Assembly (NCBI GenBank): GCA_016302725.1
Contig: JAEDNB010000119.1
Span: 1-6,540 of the forward strand
Reading direction: 5' to 3'
Source of the DNA: Lentisphaeria bacterium
Lineage (GTDB): Bacteria > Verrucomicrobiota > Lentisphaeria > Oligosphaerales > Oligosphaeraceae
DNA: 6,540 bases
The position numbers and the translations under genes were made by a program. Shown piece after piece: positions 1-4,829 of this stretch. The notes under the pieces were generated by a model that had not been told where the DNA came from, made no database searches, and saw only the letters and a program-made list of their open reading frames with translations. Numbering within the stretch: position 1 is the stretch's first letter; each line of letters starts with the position of its first letter.

Positions 1-623
1 GCATACTCCTGGTGCTCGGGGGCGATGGGGGCGTCCACGGGCACGGTGCCGGTCTTCTCCTCCTTGTAGGTCACCTGGACCATCTTCACCAGGTCGATGA
101 TTCCCTTGAAGTCAGGACCCTCGCCGATGGGGATGCAGATGGGCACTGCGTTGGCCCCCAGCACCTCCCGGATCTGCTCCACCACGGAGAAGAAGTTGGC
201 GCCCGTGCGATCCATCTTGTTCACGAAGCAGATGCGGGGCACGTTGTATTTGGTGGCCTGGTGCCACACGGTCTCGGACTGGGGCTCAACGCCCCCCACC
301 GCGCAGAAAAGGCCGATGGCACCGTCCAGGATGCGCAGGGAACGCTCGACCTCCACCGTGAAGTCCACGTGTCCGGGAGTGTCGATGATGTTGATCATGT
401 TGTCGTTCCAGATGCAGGTGGTGGCCGCGCTCATGATGGTGATGCCACGCTCCTTCTCCTCCTCCATGAAGTCCATGGTGGCGGAACCATCGTGGGTCTC
501 CCCCAGCTTGTGCGTGCGCCCCGTGTAATAGAGGATGCGCTCGGTACAGGTGGTCTTGCCGGCGTCAATGTGGGCCATGATGCCGATGTTCCGGACGTGA
601 TCAAGGGGATAACTGCGTGCCAT
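1..623 (-). CDS. fusA: Elongation factor G, N-terminal part (runs off left edge)
   Basis: EF-G is the cytoplasmic GTPase that drives ribosomal translocation and, with RRF, ribosome recycling. The visible 207 codons cover most of the G domain. G1 P-loop is AHIDAGKTT (residues 17-25), switch I carries RGIT (59-62), G3 is DTPGHVDF (81-88) and G4 is NKMD (135-138). HDGSATMDFMEEE (44-56) is the EF-G signature before switch I and separates it from EF-Tu, IF2 and LepA. The family is about 700 residues, so roughly two thirds lies beyond the window. The start at 623 gives the standard EF-G N-terminus (MARSYPLDHVRNIGIMAHID). No Shine-Dalgarno sequence precedes it; instead there is a 20-nt all-pyrimidine run on the coding strand (632-651). 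A promoter lies 60-90 bp upstream. The upstream neighbour is a metal exporter, so this copy is not inside an rpsL-rpsG-fusA string. A second EF-G paralogue elsewhere in the genome cannot be excluded. Confidence 0.97.
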   Translation of the reverse strand, partial: MARSYPLDHVRNIGIMAHIDAGKTTCTERILYYTGRTHKLGETHDGSATMDFMEEEKERGITIMSAATTCIWNDNMINIIDTPGHVDFTVEVERSLRILDGAIGLFCAVGGVEPQSETVWHQATKYNVPRICFVNKMDRTGANFFSVVEQIREVLGANAVPICIPIGEGPDFKGIIDLVKMVQVTYKEEKTGTVPVDAPIAPEHQEY

Positions 624-680
624 AGATGGTCAGGGGAAGGGAAAAAGGGAACAAATCTGGACAAAAACTGTGAACTTGGT

Positions 681-709
681 ATAATATACACGGATTTTTG
701 ACGACACAA
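681..709 (-). promoter_or_regulatory. Predicted sigma70-type promoter of fusA
   Basis: On the minus strand a -35 element TTGTGT (704-709) and a -10 element TATTAT (681-686) are separated by exactly 17 bp. Transcription would begin near 674 and give a leader of about 50 nt before the fusA start at 623. The surrounding 650-800 is AT-rich compared with the flanking genes. Alternative -10 registers (for example TATATT two bases upstream) overlap, so the exact start is uncertain. Confidence 0.6.
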
Positions 710-728
710 GCCATGGATTGCCTTGATT

Positions 729-787
729 TTGTGGAAATCTGTGGATTCTGTCAGGATTTGTCCTATTTTGCCGGCATTTCCTATTTT
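729..787. repeat. Short direct repeats in the fusA upstream region
   Basis: TCCTATTTT occurs at 761-769 and again at 779-787, 18 bp apart, flanking the 8-bp palindrome TGCCGGCA (769-776). TGTGGA occurs at 730-735 and 740-745, one helical turn apart. They lie between the end of the CDF gene and the fusA promoter. They could be regulator or UP-element-like sites, or chance in AT-rich DNA. No convincing intrinsic terminator for the sensor-exporter operon is visible here. Confidence 0.25.
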
Positions 788-802
788 CAAGGAATGATAT
801 AA

Positions 803-1699
803 TCAGGGGTCTATCTGGAGGTGGATATCCTGGAGGTTGAGGGCATGGAGGGCGTTTCGGATTTGGAGTTTGAGGTCTTTGGGGTTTACGTCGGGGGTTG
901 CGGTGATGTTGGCGACCAGTTGGTTTTCGGTGGTGGAGAGTGCCCGGAGGTGGAGAGTGTTGACGGCCTGGACGCCGGGGATGGCGGCCATGGCCTGTTG
1001 GATTTCCCGTGGGTTGAGGTCCCTGGGGGCGGCGTCCAGGAGGAGGCAGAGGCTTTCCTGGAAGAGGTTCCATGAGGAGGCCGCGATGAGGAGTGCCACG
1101 GCGATACCCGCCAGGGGGTCGAGGATGGTCCATCCGGTGAGGGCCACCAGTGTGCCGGAGAGGACGACTCCCAGGGAGACCAGGGCGTCGGCCAGCATAT
1201 GGAGGAATGCTCCCCGGAAATTGAGGTCTTGTTTTCGGCGTGCGGCCAGGAGCCAGGCGGTTGCCCCGTTCACCAGGAGGCCTGCGGCTGCCGTGAGGGA
1301 GACCTTTCCGCCGGGGATGGGGAGCGGGGTGCGGAAGCGTTCCAGGCACTCCCAGAGGATGAGGGCGGCCGCCCCCAGGAGAAGGAGTCCATTGGCCATG
1401 GCGGCAAGGATGGTCCCCCGCTTCAGGCCGTAGGTGAAGCGTCCCCTGGGGGGCAGGGCATGGAGACGCACGGCCAGGAGGGCGAGGGCCAGGCTCCCCA
1501 CGTCCCCCAGGTTGTGCCCGGCGTCCGCCTTCAGCCCGGAGGAGTTCCAAAGGACGCCCGCCCAGAATTCCCCCGCCGCGTAGGCGACATTCAGCAGGAT
1601 GGAAAGCAGAAGCACTCCCGCCCCCGCCGGGGAGGAGGCGTGCCCATGCCCGGAAAGGAGGGAAGACGGATGATGATGGTGGTGGTGTTCCTGGCTCAT
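803..1699 (-). CDS. Cation diffusion facilitator (CDF) family metal exporter, probably zinc
   Basis: A 298-residue inner-membrane antiporter expected to export Zn(II) (perhaps also Co or Cd) in exchange for protons. The N-terminus is a histidine-rich cytoplasmic tail (H5-H10, H18, H20). Transmembrane segments begin near residue 27. Both halves of the transport site are visible: H62xxxD66 in ADAGHNLGD (TM2) and H167xxxD171 in HMLAD (TM5). An HxxxD in both helices is typical of the zinc-type CzcD/ZitB branch. The C-terminal cytoplasmic domain (about 220-298) includes ALSTTENQ (253-260), a common CDF motif. I chose the ATG at 1699, not the in-frame one at 1738, because AGGGAGAG lies just upstream (1705-1712) and the start overlaps the sensor stop codon as ATGA. 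That overlap implies translational coupling, so the exporter should be induced with the sensor. Family assignment is firm; metal specificity is inferred. Confidence 0.93.
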   Translation of the reverse strand: MSQEHHHHHHPSSLLSGHGHASSPAGAGVLLLSILLNVAYAAGEFWAGVLWNSSGLKADAGHNLGDVGSLALALLAVRLHALPPRGRFTYGLKRGTILAAMANGLLLLGAAALILWECLERFRTPLPIPGGKVSLTAAAGLLVNGATAWLLAARRKQDLNFRGAFLHMLADALVSLGVVLSGTLVALTGWTILDPLAGIAVALLIAASSWNLFQESLCLLLDAAPRDLNPREIQQAMAAIPGVQAVNTLHLRALSTTENQLVANITATPDVNPKDLKLQIRNALHALNLQDIHLQIDP

Positions 1700-2052
1700 G
1701 GATTCTCTCCCTTCCCTTCGGCGCAGTGCTCCCGGCATAGTTCAAAGACCTGCCGAATGTGGCTGTCCGCCAAAAAGTAGACTACGTGCCGCCCCTCCCG
1801 GCGGCTCCCCACCAGCCGCAGACGCTTCAGGTGGAAAAGATGGTGGGAAATGGCCGGGGGACTCATCCCCAGAAGGTCGGACAGATCCCCTACGCATAAC
1901 TCCGAAAGCAAAAGACCATTGATGATTTTCAAACGGGTGGGGTCGGAAAAACCCTGGAAGAATTCCGCCATCCACAGAAGCTCCATCTCCCCGGACAAGC
2001 CGGCTCGTACAGAGGAAAGAACCTCCTTGCCAATCTGGGTGCGACACGACAT
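1696..2052 (-). CDS. ArsR/SmtB-family metal-sensing transcriptional repressor
   Basis: A 118-residue winged-helix repressor expected to release DNA on binding metal and so switch on its own operon. ELCVGDLSDLLGMSPPAISHHL (51-72) is the helix-turn-helix region, and LRLVGSRREGRHVVYFL (78-94) is the end of the recognition region plus the wing. The alpha-5 zinc site of SmtB/CzrA is fully conserved in spacing: D96-x-H98, then H109-x-x-E112. In alpha-3, C53 and D56 match SmtB Cys61 and Asp64, but the partner N-terminal Cys/His pair is not clear (only C3). This predicts a zinc sensor acting mainly through the alpha-5 site, not an arsenic sensor (no CxC). I start it at 2052 because GAGAGAGGAT (2061-2070) precedes that ATG and the length is normal. 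The longer frame to 2187 would add an unlikely 45 residues across the promoter region. Its stop overlaps the exporter start. Confidence 0.93.
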   Translation of the reverse strand: MSCRTQIGKEVLSSVRAGLSGEMELLWMAEFFQGFSDPTRLKIINGLLLSELCVGDLSDLLGMSPPAISHHLFHLKRLRLVGSRREGRHVVYFLADSHIRQVFELCREHCAEGKGENP

Positions 2053-2086
2053 GCCAAACCATCCTCTCTCGTTGAAAAATCGCCCA

Positions 2087-2155
2087 GGGGCCGGCTGGCC
2101 CCCGGAAAACAGGAAAAACAATCTAACAATTAAACAAACACTGAATAATATAGGC
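2087..2155 (-). promoter_or_regulatory. Likely promoter/operator and leader of the sensor-exporter operon
   Basis: The stretch 2105-2155 is strongly AT-rich between the upstream terminator and the sensor gene, so the operon promoter should be here. No good -35/-10 pair stands out; TAGATT and TATATT are possible -10 boxes. One ATTCAG half-site (CTGAAT at 2141-2146 on the plus strand) resembles the TGAA/TTCA half-sites of SmtB/CzrA operators, but I see no inverted partner at the usual spacing. AACAAT is repeated at 2117-2122 and 2125-2130. Nearer the gene, GGGGCC (2087-2092) and GGCCCC (2097-2102) would form a short leader hairpin. Confidence 0.35.
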
Positions 2156-2185
2156 GTCTTCGTCGGCTTTGCGGGGGATGGGGGC

Positions 2186-2226
2186 AAAAAAACGGAGGGA
2201 AGGCCGTGGGGAGCCTTCCCTCCGTT
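2186..2226 (-). terminator. Rho-independent terminator of prepilin-like gene 1
   Basis: A perfect 14-bp inverted repeat (2191-2204 with 2213-2226; arm AACGGAGGGAAGGC) with an 8-nt loop is followed on the minus strand by seven U residues (2186-2192, partly inside the stem). It begins 40 bp after the prepilin 1 stop codon and ends before the sensor operon promoter, so it insulates the two units. Confidence 0.92.
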
Positions 2227-2265
2227 GGCGGGGTCATCTACGCCCTTTGGGCGTGTTGTCCTGGA

Positions 2266-3120
2266 TTAGGGCGTATACCAGCCATTGGTGGCGCCAAGCT
2301 TGCGCCGGGGGAACCAGTACGGCTTGCCATCCGTCCCATTGATATCAATCTGCTGGGGAGTAACCTGTTCTGCATGGTTATCGGCGAAGACGAAGTTGAT
2401 CCGTTCGGAGTGGCGGGCATGGACGGAGTAGTATCCTGCAGCGGGCACCCGGACGGGATAGACGTTGTTGTTCTGAATCATAAGGGAATTTCCGCCATCC
2501 AGGAGGGGACGAGTCGCGGAATCCACTTCATCCAGGCAGGTGGAGTCACCCACGAGAATCAGCCGGCTCAACTGGGCCTTTTGGGCGCTGATCTCCTCGA
2601 TTTTGGTGCAAGTGCAGGTATTGTCCCAGTTGCTGGGGCTGCCGACCGCATTGTAGGGCAGTTGGAACTTGCCGAAGGAACTGAAGTTGATGCCGTAGGA
2701 GAAGTTCTTAGCCTGGGCGACGGTGGCGAAATAGCCGGACTTGATGAGGGTTTCAATGCCGGTCTTTCCCCGACGAATGAACTCCACGGTGCCCTGCTTG
2801 TTGGTGGCGGGGCACTCCATGGCCTTGCCATCCACGCCGTAGGCCACGTGAAGGAAGATCTGCCAGGGGGTAGTGGAGCGATTGCCCACGGCATTCTGGA
2901 CCGAGGCCTCGGGGAACTGGGTGAAGGCGGTGAGGAAATAGTCGTCGTAGTCGTTCTGATACAAGGCATTCATCAGTCCGACGGACTTCAGGTTGTTGAT
3001 GCAGGAGATGCTGCGGGCCTTTTCCCGGGCCTTGGAGAGGGCAGGCAACAGCATGGCCGCCAAGATGGCGATGATGGCGATGACCACCAGCAGTTCAATG
3101 AGGGTGAAGGATTTTTTCAT
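2266..3120 (-). CDS. Prepilin-like protein with N-terminal methylation motif (copy 1)
   Basis: A 284-residue type IV pilin/type II secretion pseudopilin-like protein. Residues 1-4 (MKKS) are a short leader; a prepilin peptidase would cut before F5. FTLIELLVVIAIIAILAAMLLPAL (5-28) is the hydrophobic helix with conserved E9. It is followed by the AREKAR-x-ISCINNLK segment (31-45) common in Lentisphaerota and Planctomycetota paralogues. Position -1 is Ser instead of the classical Gly, which is common in these phyla. Near the C-terminus H237 and D247 form an H-X9-D motif (RHSERINFVFADNH), but the usual Gly after Asp is Asn248. Cys40, 103, 169, 171 and 195 could allow disulfides. The substrate or filament is unknown; no pilus assembly ATPase, peptidase or secretin is in view. 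It has its own promoter and terminator. No Shine-Dalgarno precedes the ATG, but the start is fixed by the leader peptide. The next gene upstream is a close paralogue. Confidence 0.93.
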   Translation of the reverse strand: MKKSFTLIELLVVIAIIAILAAMLLPALSKAREKARSISCINNLKSVGLMNALYQNDYDDYFLTAFTQFPEASVQNAVGNRSTTPWQIFLHVAYGVDGKAMECPATNKQGTVEFIRRGKTGIETLIKSGYFATVAQAKNFSYGINFSSFGKFQLPYNAVGSPSNWDNTCTCTKIEEISAQKAQLSRLILVGDSTCLDEVDSATRPLLDGGNSLMIQNNNVYPVRVPAAGYYSVHARHSERINFVFADNHAEQVTPQQIDINGTDGKPYWFPRRKLGATNGWYTP

Positions 3121-3316
3121 TGCTCAAAGGGAGGGCGGGAGAGTTGTGGGAAACAAAATACACCTACCTGAATCCCCCGGGAGGTTCCTTTGCGCCGTCC
3201 TCCGGCCTCCCGGAAACACGGGAACACGCCCGCCTTCCCGGAAACACACCTCGGCCCGGCACAAAATCACCTGACTTCACAAGGGGGACTCAACGAAAGG
3301 AGCCAGGCGCATTCAA
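3121..3316 (-). other. Long structured 5' leader of prepilin-like gene 1
   Basis: If transcription starts near 3310, the mRNA has a leader of about 190 nt with no gene. CCGGGAGG (3177-3184) pairs with CCTCCCGG (3206-3213) to form a hairpin. TCCCGGAAACAC occurs twice, at 3208-3219 and 3236-3247, 28 bp apart, with a partial copy (CGGGAACAC) between them. The last 20 nt before the start are mostly pyrimidine on the coding strand. I recognise no known riboswitch. Confidence 0.4.
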
Positions 3317-3344
3317 ATTATAGGAACTTTTTCGGAAAAATCAA
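3317..3344 (-). promoter_or_regulatory. Predicted strong sigma70-type promoter of prepilin-like gene 1
   Basis: Minus-strand -35 TTGATT (3339-3344) and a perfect consensus -10 TATAAT (3317-3322) are separated by 16 bp. The predicted start is near 3310. The region upstream to 3400 is AT-rich and includes an 11-bp palindrome. The spacing and -10 match those of the prepilin 2 promoter. Confidence 0.75.
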
Positions 3345-3374
3345 GCATTCAAAAGAAAATCTAAAAAGAATATC

Positions 3375-3399
3375 ATAAATCCAATATAATTGGATTTAT
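3375..3399. repeat. Perfect 11-bp palindrome upstream of the prepilin 1 promoter
   Basis: ATAAATCCAAT (3375-3385) and ATTGGATTTAT (3389-3399) are perfect inverted arms around a 3-bp centre ATA. The centre lies about 77 bp upstream of the predicted prepilin 1 start. The symmetry and AT content suit a binding site for a dimeric regulator. It also contains a TATAAT (3385-3390) on the plus strand, but with no good -35. No U-tract follows on either strand, so it is not a typical terminator. Confidence 0.6.
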
Positions 3400-3413
3400 C
3401 GGAGTGAGTTCCC

Positions 3414-3572
3414 ATGGAAAATAGGGGGGATGGCTGCGGGGTTGGGGGTTTCCCTGAATGGTGGGAAAGCCCAAGGGTAAGCCGGGTGATGGCGGGACTG
3501 CCGTCGCCATGTTGTGTCGGGTGCAGAAGGCCACGGCGGGCATGGGTTGAATTCTTGAATCCAGTGTGTTGA
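3414..3572 (+). other. Doubtful small ORF (52 codons) in the gap between the prepilin genes
   Basis: An ATG at 3414, preceded by GGAG nine bases upstream (3401-3404), opens a 52-codon frame (begins MENRGDGCGVGGFPEWWESP) ending at TGA 3570-3572. The hairpin that begins at 3583 could also end a plus-strand transcript. The product has five cysteines (CCVGC among them), many Arg and Gly, and no domain I recognise. Codon choice includes rare-looking AGG and AGA, unlike the flanking genes. It may be a small protein, the body of a small RNA, or chance. The rest of 3400-3575 shows nothing else. Confidence 0.2.
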
Positions 3573-3574
3573 CG

Positions 3575-3621
3575 CAAAAACAAAAGAGGCCGGCCCATGC
3601 CATGCATGGGCCGGCCTCTTT
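3575..3621 (-). terminator. Rho-independent terminator of prepilin-like gene 2 (possibly bidirectional)
   Basis: A perfect 17-bp inverted repeat (3583-3599 with 3605-3621; arm AAAGAGGCCGGCCCATG) with a 5-nt loop. On the minus strand the stem runs into TTTTGTTTTTG, a good U-tract. On the plus strand it runs into TTTAT, weaker but possible. It lies about 130 bp after the prepilin 2 stop codon and is the strongest stem in the window. Confidence 0.88.
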
Positions 3622-3658
3622 ATGCTTTCTGCGCGCTCGCGGGGCGTCTCTGCGCTTC

Positions 3659-3743
3659 CTTCTCCGTACATGGCGGAGACTTCCACGTACGGAGAAGAGA
3701 GCCTGTCGGCGGCGGCGTGTGGTGTGTCGCGCCGCTGTCAGGC
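3659..3743 (-). other. Two further inverted repeats in the prepilin 2 3' untranslated region
   Basis: CTTCTCCGTAC (3659-3669) and GTACGGAGAAG (3687-3697) are perfect 11-bp arms around a 17-nt loop. Closer to the gene, 3701-3713 and about 3730-3743 form an imperfect GC-rich stem (outer arms GCCTG/CAGGC). Neither has a U-tract. They probably fold in the mRNA tail between the stop codon and the terminator, where they could protect the transcript from 3' decay. Confidence 0.5.
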
Positions 3744-3753
3744 GTCCCGTTGC

Positions 3754-4608
3754 TCAGGGCTTCCACCAGCCCATGGTGCCGTTTGCGAACTTCCGGCGGG
3801 GGTACCAGTAGGGCTTGTGGTCACTGTCGTTGCCATTCCAATACTGCTGCCAGCGGACGGACTCGGCGTGGGCGTCGGCAAAGACGAAGTTGGTCATGCC
3901 GGCATGACGGGAATGGGTGGAGTAATAACCGGCACTGAGCACGTTGTCCGGGTAGACATTGTTGAACTGGATCATGAAGGAAAATCCGCCGTTGAGCAGG
4001 GAGAGTTTGGCGGAATCCACCTCGTCCAGGCAGGTGGCATCGCCCACGAAGATCAGGCGGTTCAACTGGGCTCCCTGGGCGGCCACCTCTTCCAGCCGGA
4101 CGGAACCGCAGGAAGTATCCCAGTTAGGGGCCCCGGAGTTCACGGGCAGTTGGAATTTGCCGAAGGTGCCGAAATTCAGTCCGTAGGAGAAGTTCTTCCC
4201 CAGGCCTACAACGGCGCCCCAGCCGCCCTTCAGGGCAGTTTCGATTCCGCTCTTCCCCTTTCGGATGACCTCCACGGTGCCCTGCTTGTTGGAGGCGGGG
4301 CAATCCAAGGCCTTCCCATCCATGCCATAGGCCACATGGAGGAAGATCTGCCAGGGAGTGAGGGAGCGGTTGCCGATGGCGCCCTGGATCGTGGCGTCGG
4401 GGTACTGGGTGAAGGCGGTGAGGAAATAGTCGTTGTAGTCGTTCTGGTAGAGGGCGTTCATCAGCCCGACGGTCTTCAGGTTGTTGATGCAGGAGATGGT
4501 GCGGGCCTTCTCCCGGGCCTTGGAGAGGGCGGGCAGCAACATGGCCGCCAGGATGGCGATGATGGCGATGACCACCAGCAATTCAATGAGGGTGAAGGCT
4601 TTCTTCAT
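3754..4608 (-). CDS. Prepilin-like protein with N-terminal methylation motif (copy 2)
   Basis: A second 284-residue prepilin/pseudopilin-like protein, about 70% identical by eye to its downstream neighbour and of the same length. The first 124 residues differ at only about 20 positions. MKKA is the leader, with cleavage expected before F5; FTLIELLVVIAIIAILAAMLLPAL (5-28) is the membrane and assembly helix with E9. H235 and D245 form the H-X9-D motif (RHAGMTNFVFADAH), with Ala246 in place of the usual Gly. Cys40, 103, 167 and 192 are present; the Cys pair of copy 1 is reduced to one. Both copies end in a PYW[FY]PRRK-x-[GA]...GW tail. It has its own consensus-like promoter, a leader of about 50 nt without a Shine-Dalgarno sequence, and its own terminator, so the two copies can be expressed separately. 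Exported or cell-envelope location is inferred from the family; function is unknown. Confidence 0.93.
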   Translation of the reverse strand: MKKAFTLIELLVVIAIIAILAAMLLPALSKAREKARTISCINNLKTVGLMNALYQNDYNDYFLTAFTQYPDATIQGAIGNRSLTPWQIFLHVAYGMDGKALDCPASNKQGTVEVIRKGKSGIETALKGGWGAVVGLGKNFSYGLNFGTFGKFQLPVNSGAPNWDTSCGSVRLEEVAAQGAQLNRLIFVGDATCLDEVDSAKLSLLNGGFSFMIQFNNVYPDNVLSAGYYSTHSRHAGMTNFVFADAHAESVRWQQYWNGNDSDHKPYWYPRRKFANGTMGWWKP

Positions 4609-4664
4609 GGGTGAACAGGGGGGTGGGGTGAGTCAAGACGGGAGAACGAAAGACACTCGGGGAT

Positions 4665-4692
4665 ATTATAGGTACAATCCTCAAAAAGACAA
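4665..4692 (-). promoter_or_regulatory. Predicted strong sigma70-type promoter of prepilin-like gene 2
   Basis: Minus-strand -35 TTGTCT (4687-4692) and consensus -10 TATAAT (4665-4670) with a 16-bp spacer. The predicted start is near 4658, giving a leader of about 50 nt. It sits just past the fucO terminator. Confidence 0.75.
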
Positions 4693-4727
4693 GACCTTGG
4701 ACTGCGGAAGGGGGGCGGGGACAAGGG

Positions 4728-4766
4728 AAAAAATACCCGCCTCTCCCTAAAACGGGGGGAGGCGGG
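4728..4766 (-). terminator. Rho-independent terminator of fucO
   Basis: Arms 4736-4747 (CCCGCCTCTCCC) and 4755-4766 (GGGGGAGGCGGG) pair over 12 bp with one mismatch around a 7-nt loop. On the minus strand the stem is followed by TATTTTTT (4728-4735). It lies about 65 bp after the fucO stop codon. Confidence 0.85.
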
Positions 4767-4773
4767 ATGGGGA

Positions 4774-4811
4774 AGGCCGGGAGGGAAGGGAAAGCCCCCC
4801 CCTTCCGGCCT
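4774..4811 (-). other. GC-rich hairpin between the fucO stop codon and its terminator
   Basis: Arms 4774-4785 (AGGCCGGGAGGG) and 4800-4811 (CCCTTCCGGCCT) pair over 12 bp with one mismatch around a 14-nt loop. No U-tract follows directly, so it is not itself a typical terminator. Together with the next hairpin it forms a double stem at the mRNA 3' end. Confidence 0.6.
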
Positions 4812-4829
4812 GTCTGGCGACGTTTCCCT

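Noticed and set aside
12..701. Plus-strand open frame opposite fusA
   Set aside because: Antisense to a clear EF-G G domain; translation is His/Gly/Val-rich with no recognisable motif.
798..803. Plus-strand TATAAT as a promoter
   Set aside because: No -35 element at suitable spacing (CATTTC) and no plus-strand gene downstream; it overlaps the stop codon of the CDF gene.
630..1745. Minus-strand 371-codon frame overlapping the exporter
   Set aside because: Pro/Arg/Gly-rich out-of-frame reading of the CDF gene; the alternative frame has TM2 and TM5 HxxxD motifs.
2053..2187. 45-residue N-terminal extension of the ArsR-type sensor
   Set aside because: It would cover the AT-rich promoter region and give an unusually long protein; the ATG at 2052 has a good Shine-Dalgarno.
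3622..4614. Plus-strand open frame of 330 codons opposite prepilin 2
   Set aside because: Shadow of the prepilin gene; the same kind of frame (2206-3171) appears opposite prepilin 1, as expected from mirrored codon bias, not from a real gene pair.
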